From positions 1,550,001 through 1,614,000 of the forward strand of contig OZ257155.1 of the NCBI GenBank assembly GCA_965279355.1: DNA of 64,000 nucleotides. Reading direction: 5' to 3'. This document shows, piece after piece, positions 34,325-43,781 of the stretch. The notes under the pieces were generated by a model. That model was not told the origin of the DNA, searched no databases, and was given only the letters and a program-made list of their open reading frames with translations. Source of the stretch: G965279355 sp965279355. GTDB lineage: Bacteria; Pseudomonadota; Alphaproteobacteria; CACIAM-22H2. The translations under genes were made by a program, and so were the position numbers. Numbering within the stretch: position 1 is the stretch's first letter; each line of letters starts with the position of its first letter.

Positions 34325-36116
34325 CGCAGTCGCGTTCCTCGCCGTCCTGGCCGTCCAGCCGGCGCTGACTCAGCAGTCGGGGGCGCAGCAGTCCGGGCCG
34401 CCGATCCGCCTGGTCCCTCCTGCCGCCACACCGGCGCCGACCCCGGCTCCGGCCGAGCAGACCCCCTCGGCCCGTCCGACGGAAGAGCCGGCCTCGCAGA
34501 TCGAGGTGAGCCAGCCCGCGCCCATCGATACCGCTGCCGTCGGCCTCGCTGAACCGGCCGCGCTCCGCCTGCCGCCGACGCCGTGGAGCGGCACCTCGCG
34601 AACCATCACCGACCCGCTGATCGACCATCTGCCCAATGCCGGCATCTCTCGACCCGCCCGCGATCTCGCCGAACGCCTGCTGACCGTCTCCGCGCCACCA
34701 CCCGCCGAGGCGCCCAGAAGCGCCAACAGCAAGGCCCCGAGTTATGTCGCGCTGCGCGCCACCAAGCTGATGGCGATGGGCGAGGTCGAGGCTGCCACCG
34801 GCCTCGCGCGCCTGATCCCCGGCCGCAACAGTGAAGAAGCGCTGGCCCGCGTCCTGCTCGATGGATCGTTCGAGGCCTATGACAATGCCGGTGCCTGCGC
34901 GCTGGTCCGCAGCCAGGTGAGCCGCTTCACCGGCGAGTACTGGCAGAAGGCGCTGATTTTCTGTCAGGCGCTCGCCAACGAACACGGACGGGCCCAGCTC
35001 GGCGTCACCATGCTGCGCGAGCAGAACATGCTCGACGATCCGTTCGCGCGGCTGATCGCCACGCTCGGCGGCGACACCCGCTCCCCCGTCGACAAGCTCA
35101 CGGTCCCGACGCCGCTGCATCTCGCGATGATGCGCGCCGCCCGCCAGAACCTTCCCGCCGATCTCGCGACCAGCAGCGATCCGCTGCTGCTGCGCATGGT
35201 GGCGACCAGCCCCAACGCCACATCGGAAATGCGCGTCGTCGCCGCCGAACGCGCCGAAGCGTTTGGCGCGCTATCCGCCGAAGCCGTCGCGCCGATGTAC
35301 GACAGCTTCACCTTCACGCCGGAGCAGTTGAACAACGCGGCCTCCATCGCAAGCGAAGACCGAGGCCCGCGCGGCCGCGCGGCGCTGCATCGCGCGGCAA
35401 AGGCCCAGCCGCCGGGTGCCGGCCGCGCCGAGATATTGCAGAAGGGCTGGCGCCTGGCGCGCGAGCGCGGCGGCTATGCCACCGCGGTGCGCGTCGATAT
35501 GCCGCTGCTGCTGGAGATCGAGCCCAATCCCGACCTGATGTTCTTCGCGGTCGATGCGACGCGCGCGCTGCTGCTTAACGGCCGCGTCGGCGAAGCGCGC
35601 GGCTGGTACACCATGGTGCGCACGACCTCGATCAGCGGCAACGAACTGGCCACCACGGCGCAGGCGCTGCTGTGGCCGCTGATGTGGATCGCCGATCTGG
35701 ACGAACGCCGGGCAACGCAAGGCACGCTCGCAGCGCAGGTCGAGGCATGGCGCAAGGTGCAGGAGCGGCTCGATGCGGGATCGCTGCCGCGACGCTCCGC
35801 ACTCCTGACGACGCTGCTGCTCGGCAACGGCACGCGGCCCGATCCCGCCTTGATCGCGCCCCTGCTCACCGGCGAGCCCGCGCGTGAAGCGATGCCGATG
35901 CCCTCCGTTGGCCTGTGGCTCGCCTTCGGATCGGCGCTGGAATCCGGACGCTCCGGTGAAGCCGCCCTGCTCGCGCTGAACATTCTGGGCGCCGAAGGTG
36001 CAGCGGGTGCCGCGCCGCACACCGTTGCCTTCGTGCTGGATGGCCTGCGCGCGGTCAGCCTCGACGACGACGCGCGCGCCATCTCCCTCGAAACCGCCAT
36101 CGCCGCCGGGCTCTAG
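34305..36116 (+). CDS. Secreted helical-repeat hypothetical protein
   Basis: 603 residues. Signal peptide (MTAWRASAVAFLAVLAVQPALTQ) then a Pro/Ala-rich linker to about residue 75. The remainder is alpha-helical and TPR-like (SYVALRATKLMAMGEVEAATGLARLIPG; AEILQKGWRLARERGGYATAVRV), suggesting a periplasmic scaffold. No enzymatic motif. Overlaps the small membrane protein gene by 20 nt and the xerD start by one base, so the three form one operon. Confidence 0.8.
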   Translation: MTAWRASAVAFLAVLAVQPALTQQSGAQQSGPPIRLVPPAATPAPTPAPAEQTPSARPTEEPASQIEVSQPAPIDTAAVGLAEPAALRLPPTPWSGTSRTITDPLIDHLPNAGISRPARDLAERLLTVSAPPPAEAPRSANSKAPSYVALRATKLMAMGEVEAATGLARLIPGRNSEEALARVLLDGSFEAYDNAGACALVRSQVSRFTGEYWQKALIFCQALANEHGRAQLGVTMLREQNMLDDPFARLIATLGGDTRSPVDKLTVPTPLHLAMMRAARQNLPADLATSSDPLLLRMVATSPNATSEMRVVAAERAEAFGALSAEAVAPMYDSFTFTPEQLNNAASIASEDRGPRGRAALHRAAKAQPPGAGRAEILQKGWRLARERGGYATAVRVDMPLLLEIEPNPDLMFFAVDATRALLLNGRVGEARGWYTMVRTTSISGNELATTAQALLWPLMWIADLDERRATQGTLAAQVEAWRKVQERLDAGSLPRRSALLTTLLLGNGTRPDPALIAPLLTGEPAREAMPMPSVGLWLAFGSALESGRSGEAALLALNILGAEGAAGAAPHTVAFVLDGLRAVSLDDDARAISLETAIAAGL

Positions 36117-37084
36117 TGGCGCGCCGCCGCGCCGCGATCGTCAACGCCGCGTCGCGGCATATCGAAGCGTTCCTCGAAATGCTGGCGGCGGAGCGCAACG
36201 CCTCGCGCCATACACTGCGCGCCTACAATCGCGACATCGAGGATTTCTCAGAGTTCCTCGCCGGACGCGGACTGAATGCCGCGACCGCCGATACCGACTC
36301 CGTCCGCGCCTATCTCGCGAGCATGGCCCGCCGCGGCCTCACGCCGCGCACCTCGGCCAGAAGGCTGTCGGCCCTGCGGCAGTTTCACCGCTTCCTTATC
36401 GCCGAGAACATCAGGAGCGACGATCCGCTGAGCGCCATCGACGGTCCGAGGCTCGGCCGGCCGCTGCCCAAAACATTGTCGGAAGAGGAAATGCAGGCGC
36501 TGATCACGGCCGCCTCTGAACTGCCCGACATCGAGCGCGTGCGCATGATCACGATCCTCGAGGTCCTCTACGCCGCCGGCCTGCGCGTCTCCGAACTGGC
36601 GACCTTGCCGATCGCCGCCGTCGCCCGCGAGGGACGCTTCCTGACCGTGCGCGGCAAGGGCAACAAGGAACGGCTGGTGCCGCTGAGCGAACCCGCCCGG
36701 ACCGCCATCGATGCCTGGCGGCTGATGCGGGCCACGCAGTTGCCGGAGGGCAAGACCTCGCCGTTTCTGTTTCCCTCCCGTGGCAAGGGCGGTCACATCA
36801 CGCCGTCAAGAATTGCGCAGTTGCTCAAAGAACTGGCACCGGCCGCCGGCATCGATCCAGGCCGCCTGTCGCCGCATGTTTTGCGGCATGCGTTCGCGAG
36901 TCATCTCGTCGACCATGGCGCGGATTTACGCAGCGTGCAGCAGATGCTCGGTCATGCCGACATCGCGACCACCCAGATCTATACCCATGTCGCGCGCGAA
37001 CGCCTGCAGCGGCTTGTGGAAAAAAGTCATCCGCTGGCCGTCCGTGGCGCCCGATCCGGTCATGTCAAATCCGTGAAGAGCTAA
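36116..37084 (+). CDS. xerD: Tyrosine recombinase XerD
   Basis: 322 residues from GTG 36116 (TAGTG overlap with the previous stop). N-terminal SAM-like domain (FLEMLAAERNASRHTLRAYNRDIEDFSEFL). Catalytic domain: EVLYAAGLRVSELATLP with the first Arg, VRGKGNKERLVPLSEPA with Lys, HVLRHAFASHLVDHGADLRSVQQMLGHADIATTQIYTHV with H-x-x-R, H and the Tyr nucleophile. Resolves chromosome dimers at dif with XerC and FtsK. No mobile-element context, so the housekeeping role is likely. Confidence 0.93.
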   Translation: MARRRAAIVNAASRHIEAFLEMLAAERNASRHTLRAYNRDIEDFSEFLAGRGLNAATADTDSVRAYLASMARRGLTPRTSARRLSALRQFHRFLIAENIRSDDPLSAIDGPRLGRPLPKTLSEEEMQALITAASELPDIERVRMITILEVLYAAGLRVSELATLPIAAVAREGRFLTVRGKGNKERLVPLSEPARTAIDAWRLMRATQLPEGKTSPFLFPSRGKGGHITPSRIAQLLKELAPAAGIDPGRLSPHVLRHAFASHLVDHGADLRSVQQMLGHADIATTQIYTHVARERLQRLVEKSHPLAVRGARSGHVKSVKS

Positions 37085-37158
37085 CGGTCGCTTGCGTGCC
37101 GCCATACCGCAAGTCTAAATCACCTCGTCCGCTTTTCGAGAGATGACGAGGATTTCCC

Positions 37159-38937
<1,779 letters not shown>

Positions 38938-39058
38938 AGAGTTCAACTATCCCACCTTTCCATGGTGGGCTGACCATCCCCCGTCTGTTGAATGCTCTCA
39001 CTTGCGTAGAGGTGCGTACCGCGACATCCTAGAGTTGCGGCAACGGAACGGGGAAGCG

Positions 39059-39961
39059 ATGGCTGAGATTACACGCCGACGGACGGGCGAGCTTCTTCGG
39101 AAGTTGTTCGAAAACCTGATGAAGCATCCCGATGGCCTGCCAGCGAGCGAGGCCCTGACGCGGCTGGCCGATTCTGTCACGATGACGGAATATGAAGCCG
39201 GCATATATGAATCATCCGGCAGCCGCCGTTTCGAGAAAATCGTGCGCTTCGCTACGGTTGATTGCGTAAAAGCGGAATGGCTCCTAAAGCAAAACGGCAC
39301 TTGGTCGATTACGGAGGCCGGAGCGCAGGCCTACCGGACAATTACTGATCCGGAAGCGTTCTATAAGGAAGCCGTACGGCTCTATCGCGCGTGGAAAGCG
39401 ACACGACCAGGCGAGGCCGCCATTCCGGCTGCGGAGGCCTCTGCCGATGAAGATACTGCGGAGGAGTCCGCTACGATCACCTTCGAAGAGGCAGAGGAGC
39501 AGGCATGGGCTGAAATAGAGCGTCACTTGCAGACGATGAAGCCGTTCGATTTTCAGTATCTCGTGAGCGACCTGCTGAAGGCGATGGACTACTACGTCAA
39601 CTGGGTTTCTCCGCCCGGCAAAGACGGTGGCGTTGATATTATTGCCTTCACCGATCCACTCGGTACGCGCGCCCCGCGTATCAAAGTGCAGGTAAAGCGG
39701 CTGAACGACAGAGTTAGTAGCGATGGGCTCCGGGCTTTTATAGCAACGATCAGCGACAACGATGCAGGTCTCTTCGTTTGTACGGGCGGCTTCACGCGCG
39801 ACGCGGAAGAAGTGGCACGAAACCAAGAGCGACGGAAGATCACCCTGATCAATGCAAAGCAGCTCGTAAGGCTATGGACCGAGCATTACGCAAAACTCAG
39901 CGATCGAGCTCGGCGGCGACTACCATTGTCGCCAATTTATTTCCTAGCGCCTGAAGCATAA
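39059..39961 (+). CDS. Mrr-family restriction endonuclease-like protein
   Basis: 300 residues from ATG 39059 (a TTG at 39002 would add 19). The N-terminal part is winged-helix-like (TRRRTGELLRKLFENLMKHPDGLPASEAL) and the middle acidic. The C-terminal PD-(D/E)xK nuclease is clear: MKPFDFQYLVSDLLKAMDYYVNWVSPPGKDGGVDIIAFTDP, then IKVQVKR; D of GGVDI and Q-x-K of VQVKR are the catalytic set. Mrr cuts modified foreign DNA. No methylase or partner subunit adjacent. Codon use is less GC-rich than flanking genes, consistent with transfer. Confidence 0.88.
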   Translation: MAEITRRRTGELLRKLFENLMKHPDGLPASEALTRLADSVTMTEYEAGIYESSGSRRFEKIVRFATVDCVKAEWLLKQNGTWSITEAGAQAYRTITDPEAFYKEAVRLYRAWKATRPGEAAIPAAEASADEDTAEESATITFEEAEEQAWAEIERHLQTMKPFDFQYLVSDLLKAMDYYVNWVSPPGKDGGVDIIAFTDPLGTRAPRIKVQVKRLNDRVSSDGLRAFIATISDNDAGLFVCTGGFTRDAEEVARNQERRKITLINAKQLVRLWTEHYAKLSDRARRRLPLSPIYFLAPEA

Positions 39962-40132
39962 ATCTCGGCTACCGCAATTCACGCCGAGCGGAACAATTCG
40001 GATCAGTAATTGGGCAGAGTTGATTTTCGGCCAGCCCAGCTGAACGTCTTATCCAAATGACCCTGCGCGGCTTACTCTGCCCCCATCTTCTGCTCTCATC
40101 CCGATTTTCCCGATCGCCTCATGGAGGAATAG

Positions 40133-40774
40133 ATGGTCGAGTGGCGTAAGGCATTAAAGAACCTCATTCGCTCAGACGTTGAGGTTGGGGAAGAAAGCAC
40201 TCTTCTTATGGACTACGTCCATAATAAAGAGAGTGACAGAGGGTGCGTTCTCATTTGTGGGGCAATGGCAGAAAACGGACTCCAAACTATAATTGAGACA
40301 AGGCTAACGTTGCAGGCGCTCAAAAATCCTGATGAGTTATTTGACTACGAGGGGCCTCTTGGTACCTTTTCCCGGAAAATTAAGATGGCCTACGGCTTCG
40401 GATTAATCGCCGATGATATACGCCGGGATCTGGACCGCATCAAAGACATACGGAATGCTTTTGCTCATTCAAGGCGTCCAATAAGTTTCGCCACCCCAGC
40501 CGTGCAAATAGGATGTGGTGGCTTTAATACCCCCATCCACAAAGAGTTCTCGGTCCCTCCTGAAGACCTTGCTCGGCTGCAATACACAACGGCTTGCACG
40601 ACTATTTTGCAAGTCGCAACTCACGCAATGACAAAAACGCAAAAGATTAAGCGCCGTCATTGGCAGCCTATTTCTTATGCCGACACACTTCCGTTGCTTG
40701 AAAAATTGAAACGACAAGCTCAGCGGCAACGTCGGGCAAATCTTCGCTCGGCTGGCGATAAGAAAGCTCGTTGA
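40133..40774 (+). CDS. MltR/HEPN-like helical protein
   Basis: 213 residues, preceded by GGAGGA. The core GPLGTFSRKIKMAYGFGLIADDIRRDLDRIKDIRNAFAHS matches the MltR family (G-P-L-G-x-x-S-x-R-x-K-x-x-Y-G-L-G-x-I). It also carries R-N-A-F-A-H, the Rx4H motif of HEPN RNases. MltR is known as a mannitol-operon repressor, but solitary relatives occur in defence islands. DNA is markedly AT-richer than the surrounding core genes. The convergent neighbour is a nucleotidyltransferase-fold protein. Function unproven. Confidence 0.7.
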   Translation: MVEWRKALKNLIRSDVEVGEESTLLMDYVHNKESDRGCVLICGAMAENGLQTIIETRLTLQALKNPDELFDYEGPLGTFSRKIKMAYGFGLIADDIRRDLDRIKDIRNAFAHSRRPISFATPAVQIGCGGFNTPIHKEFSVPPEDLARLQYTTACTTILQVATHAMTKTQKIKRRHWQPISYADTLPLLEKLKRQAQRQRRANLRSAGDKKAR

Positions 40775-40837
40775 GGCTCGCCTTTTTCATCGGGCCTCAC
40801 GCTGACGCCTAGAGCCATATCGTCAAGGAGTTCTATT

Positions 40838-40851
40838 AATTGGGGTCAGAG
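40838..40851 (+). repeat. 14-bp motif AATTGGGGTCAGAG, left copy
   Basis: Identical 14-mer to the inverted copy at 43490-43503; the pair brackets the nucleotidyltransferase and Xre-RES genes. Weaker look-alikes (AATTGGGCAGAG near 40010 and CTCTGCCCCCAT near 40075) lie between the Mrr and MltR-like genes. Confidence 0.6.
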
Positions 40852-40920
40852 GGAATTTCAGCTAAACGCGCGAAACTTTTAGAAAATTGCTCTCATCCCA
40901 ATCCCACGGAATACGAAAAA

Positions 40921-41994
40921 TCAGACTGGATCTTGCGGTGATTGTTCAGCGTGTGTCGCGCTCGCCTCGTCCAGGACAGTCCTGAACCTGTCGAGTGCTT
41001 CCTTCGGGATCGAATGATCCGGCATCGATGCGGCGAGGGCCTCGCGCCAGGCCGCGCCGCGCCGGGCGGCCTCGGCGAAAACGCGGACGATGTCTTCGCG
41101 CTGGTATTCCCAGAGCGCCGTGATCAGCTCCGCCGCCTGGGCGCGGTCCTTCATGATCTTTGCCGTATCCTTCTGCCGTCGATGGCTGACGATCAGCTTA
41201 TGAACAGCATAGCGCTCCGGGGCCGGCACGTTGACCAGCACGCCGGGTCCGTGCGGCACGACGGCCGGCACGGCGTCATAGATCAGGAAATCGAGGAACC
41301 GGAACGCATGCGCGTAGGTGCCGAGTGCGGGCAGCGGCATCGCCTCGTCGCGGTCCGGACCGCGATTGGGCGCGAGCACCTCGACCTTGTATTTCCGTGC
41401 GTTCACATAGGCGATCGGCTTGCCTTCACCCAATGCCTTGCTGACCGGCTTGAAACTCGGATCGGCTTTGCGCAGAACATCAAGAAGCGACGCCAGCCTT
41501 TCATCTTCGGAGATGGCCACCGAGATTGAATTGAACTGCGCGATATCAAGGTCCTGAGTCGCCAGCGACGAGCCGGTGAGACGCGCACCCAGAAGTCCCG
41601 CATAGCATCCGTAGGCCTGCGTCCCGACCATGCAGGCGCGAAGCCGGAAGACGCCCGCGTGTGCCAATGTCTGGAGGATACCGCCGAGCTGCGGTGTCGG
41701 CGCGGGCAGGCCCGCGCCTTTCAGCATCGCGACGATGGTGCGGCGACTCTTCTCATCCGTCTTCTGCTGGCGATGGTGTTCGATGCGCGTCAGCAGCTCC
41801 GCGCTTTCGGGGCCGACATAGCGGTCGCGTTTCTCCGGGCCCGGCGCCCTGAAGTACCAGTAGGTCCGCCCCTTGATCGTCTTGTGGACGAACGCGCCGG
41901 CTTCCGGGAATGCGCCCTCGAAGGACGCGCTCTGACACTGTTCCAGGAGATCGCGGTAAGCGGTCTGGACGGACCCGGGGAGCCACGTCACCAT
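40921..41994 (-). CDS. GSU2403-family nucleotidyltransferase-fold protein
   Basis: 357 residues from ATG 41994, with GAGG eight bases upstream; GTG 42003 is an alternative. The family signature is seen in order: RTYWYFRAPGPEKRDRYVGPES, a linker, ACMVGTQAYGCYAGLLGARL, TQDLDIAQF (Dh[DE]h catalytic pair) and YKVEVLAPN with the third acidic residue. Such proteins belong to the wider nucleotidyltransferase fold that includes MNT antitoxins and AbiEii toxins. Its promoter is a strong consensus wrapped in inverted repeats. Role unknown; the setting suggests defence or toxin-antitoxin function. Confidence 0.85.
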   Translation of the reverse strand: MVTWLPGSVQTAYRDLLEQCQSASFEGAFPEAGAFVHKTIKGRTYWYFRAPGPEKRDRYVGPESAELLTRIEHHRQQKTDEKSRRTIVAMLKGAGLPAPTPQLGGILQTLAHAGVFRLRACMVGTQAYGCYAGLLGARLTGSSLATQDLDIAQFNSISVAISEDERLASLLDVLRKADPSFKPVSKALGEGKPIAYVNARKYKVEVLAPNRGPDRDEAMPLPALGTYAHAFRFLDFLIYDAVPAVVPHGPGVLVNVPAPERYAVHKLIVSHRRQKDTAKIMKDRAQAAELITALWEYQREDIVRVFAEAARRGAAWREALAASMPDHSIPKEALDRFRTVLDEASATHAEQSPQDPV

Positions 41995-41995
41995 G

Positions 41996-42059
41996 TTATA
42001 CACCTCATCGGTGATCGGTGTATAAGGGAGTTATACACCATTGTCAAAACAGTGTATAA
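41996..42059 (-). promoter_or_regulatory. Consensus promoter within two tandem inverted repeats
   Basis: Leftward TTGACA (42047-42042), 17-nt spacer, TATACA (42024-42019). Four half-sites overlap it: TTATACACC (41996-42004), GGTGTATAA (42017-42025, covering the -10), TTATACACC (42031-42039, in the spacer) and AGTGTATAA (42051-42059). They make two inverted repeats with 12- and 11-nt loops. This is a tightly repressible promoter for the nucleotidyltransferase gene; the repressor is not recognised. Confidence 0.75.
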
Positions 42060-42140
42060 ATCCCTCCTCTCTCCGACGAGATAGAGAGAACAACCTTGGC
42101 GTTTTGGCCTCCCGCGTTGCCCTCGCAACTAACCCATTTT

Positions 42141-42250
42141 GTCATCCCAGCGAACGCTGGGACCCAGCCGTTGGGTGGTCGTCACAAGGACGTTCCAGGG
42201 TGATTGCGGAGTTGTTGGGTTATCTGGGTCCCAGCTTTCGCTGGGATGAC
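42141..42250. repeat. 110-bp REP-like palindromic element, copy 2
   Basis: Arms 42141-42167 and 42224-42250 are 27 nt with one mismatch. The 56-nt core is inverted relative to copies 1 and 3 and, once flipped, is very close to the copy 3 core. The right end is followed by AGTTGTTGTTGAACC, exactly as in copy 3. With the operator region it fills the 317-nt gap before the Xre gene. Confidence 0.85.
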
Positions 42251-42293
42251 AGTTGTTGTTGAACCTTGGCTTAGCGTCGCCCTGTACATTTAT

Positions 42294-42325
42294 GCCATTT
42301 GGCATTATATTATACGTCAAATGGC
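42294..42325 (+). promoter_or_regulatory. Operator and possible leaderless start of xre-res
   Basis: GCCATTTG (42294-42301) and CAAATGGC (42318-42325) are perfect inverted arms 16 nt apart; the second contains the ATG start codon. Between them is an AT-rich -10 candidate TATTAT (42308-42313). No Shine-Dalgarno precedes the ATG, so transcription probably begins at or near the start codon. Likely autorepression site of the antitoxin. Confidence 0.6.
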
Positions 42326-42764
42326 AGGACTATCCGACCACACTCAGACAGCCTTCGCGACCCACCTCATCGCCGCCAATCTCGGCGATGAGGCGGTGCG
42401 GGCGCGGCTGAGCGCTTCCGCGATCAGCGGCGTGGTGCGGCTGGCCGAACTGTGGCGGCTGTCAGGGACGGAGGTCAGCCGGTTGCTCGGCGATGTGTCC
42501 GAACGCAGCTGGTTCCGGATCAAGAAAAGCGGCTGGAGCGGCGCGCTGTCGCAGGATGTGCTGACGCGCGCCAGCCTGCTCATCGGCATCTACAAGGGCC
42601 TGCACCTTCTCTTCTCCGATCCGCTGGCGGATGAGTGGGTGCGCCTGCCCAATGCCGGTCCGCTGTTCGGCGGCCAGCGGCCGGTCGATGCGATGATCGC
42701 GGGCGGCATTCCGGCGATGCTGGATGTGCGGCGTCATGTCGACGCGCTGCGGGGCGGCGTGTGA
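42321..42764 (+). CDS. Xre/MbcA/ParS-type antitoxin (DUF2384)
   Basis: 147 residues from ATG 42321. The frame extends upstream through the repeat but without plausible coding content. N-terminal helix-turn-helix-like part (ISGVVRLAELWRLSGTEVSRLLGDVSERSWFRIK) is followed by the DUF2384 toxin-binding end: SLLIGIYKGLHLLFSDPLADEWVRLPNAGPLFGGQRPVDAMIAGG. Neutralises a RES toxin and binds its own promoter. Its stop overlaps the toxin GTG by four bases. Confidence 0.92.
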   Translation: MAGLSDHTQTAFATHLIAANLGDEAVRARLSASAISGVVRLAELWRLSGTEVSRLLGDVSERSWFRIKKSGWSGALSQDVLTRASLLIGIYKGLHLLFSDPLADEWVRLPNAGPLFGGQRPVDAMIAGGIPAMLDVRRHVDALRGGV

Positions 42765-43450
42765 CTCTGCCGCTGGCGCGGATCGCGCGGCAGGACACGG
42801 TGCGGCTCGTCGCGTCGGCGCGGTTGAAGCCGCCGGTGCTGCGACCGCTCGCCAAAGACGACGGCGCGCTGCGCGATCTGGAAGAGCTGGAAGGCGTCAC
42901 CAGCGGCCGGTTGCGCGCGCAGCAGCAGGGACTGCCCGGACTGTCGCCCGCCGAGCTGGTGTACGGCCGGCCGAACCACACGCTGATCAATGCCGCGTTT
43001 GCCTATACGCGCCCCGGCGGCAACCGCTTCAATGACGAGACGCGCGGCGCCTGGTATTGCGCCTTCGAGGTCGAGACGAGCCTGGCCGAGGTCGGCTTTC
43101 ACCTGACACGCGAGCTGGCGCATATCGGACGCTTCGAGAACGTCACCGACTATGCCGCGCTGCTCGCCGATTTCATCGGCGCGTTTCATGACGCGCGCGA
43201 ATTAAATCCGGCGCCTGCGTATCTTCTTCCCGATACCGGCACCGCGTATCCGGCCGGTCAGAGTCTGGCGCGCGATCTCTGCGCGCAGCAGAGTCCGGGA
43301 CTGCTCTATCCGTCCGCGCGCCGCTCCGGCGGAACCTGCCTTGTCGCCTTCGCGCCCGGCGCCGTTCAGAACGTGCGGCAGGGCGGGCTCTGGCGGATGG
43401 AATGGCGGGGCAAGCCGGAGCCGGTGGTAAGCAAATTGGGAGCAGAGTAG
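42761..43450 (+). CDS. RES-domain toxin
   Basis: 229 residues from GTG 42761 (GTGA overlap with the antitoxin). RES hallmarks: FAYTRPGGNRFNDETRGAWYCAFEVETSLAEVGFHL, with the conserved Arg, Glu and Ser-like order, and LARDLCAQQSPGLLYPSARRSGGTCLVAFAP near the end. RES toxins of the MbcT/Res type destroy NAD+. The pair is flanked by copies 2 and 3 of the 110-bp repeat. Confidence 0.92.
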   Translation: MTLPLARIARQDTVRLVASARLKPPVLRPLAKDDGALRDLEELEGVTSGRLRAQQQGLPGLSPAELVYGRPNHTLINAAFAYTRPGGNRFNDETRGAWYCAFEVETSLAEVGFHLTRELAHIGRFENVTDYAALLADFIGAFHDARELNPAPAYLLPDTGTAYPAGQSLARDLCAQQSPGLLYPSARRSGGTCLVAFAPGAVQNVRQGGLWRMEWRGKPEPVVSKLGAE

Positions 43451-43489
43451 ATTTTCTCGCTACCGGCGCTTCGGCTGTGCCTACGGAAA

Positions 43490-43503
43490 CTCTGACCCCA
43501 ATT
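43490..43503 (-). repeat. 14-bp motif AATTGGGGTCAGAG, right inverted copy
   Basis: On this strand it reads CTCTGACCCCAATT, the exact reverse complement of 40838-40851. It ends nine bases before repeat copy 3. Possible end of an old mobile or REP-type unit. Confidence 0.55.
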
Positions 43504-43512
43504 TACGATGTT

Positions 43513-43672
43513 GTCATCCCAGCGAAAGCTGGGACCCAGATAAGCCGACATCTCCGCAGTCACCCTGGAACGTCCCCGTGACGAGCACCCAACGGCTGGG
43601 TCCCAGCCCAGTCTTTCTTCGCGCCCGTCGCGCGCCTTGAAGGCGCGCAACGCAGCGCAAGCCTGGGATGAC
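43513..43672. repeat. REP-like palindromic element, copy 3 with internal insertion
   Basis: Left arm 43513-43539 and core 43540-43595 match copies 1 and 2. The right arm begins at 43596 (CTGGGTCCCAGC) but is split by about 50 nt before CTGGGATGAC ends it at 43672. The inserted stretch contains its own perfect hairpin, GCGCGCCTT and AAGGCGCGC (43630-43648). Followed by the same AGTTGTTGTTGAACC as copy 2. Together with the 14-bp motif it accounts for most of the 331-nt gap before accA. Confidence 0.8.
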
Positions 43673-43781
43673 AGTTGTTGTTGAACCGGGCGAATTCTTC
43701 CGTCATGGCCTACGACCCCCCGCTGCTGCGGTGCACAAATCCGCCGTCGCGCCCTCGGCCCGTCCGTGGTAAAGAGTCGCC

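Noticed and set aside
36116..37084. XerD-like gene considered as a mobile-element integrase
   Set aside because: Operon position beside aroK-aroB and standard length fit housekeeping XerD; no att sites or cargo seen.
42141..43672. Repeats considered as a CRISPR array
   Set aside because: Only two copies 1.3 kb apart with genes between, arms are palindromic, and no spacers or cas genes exist.
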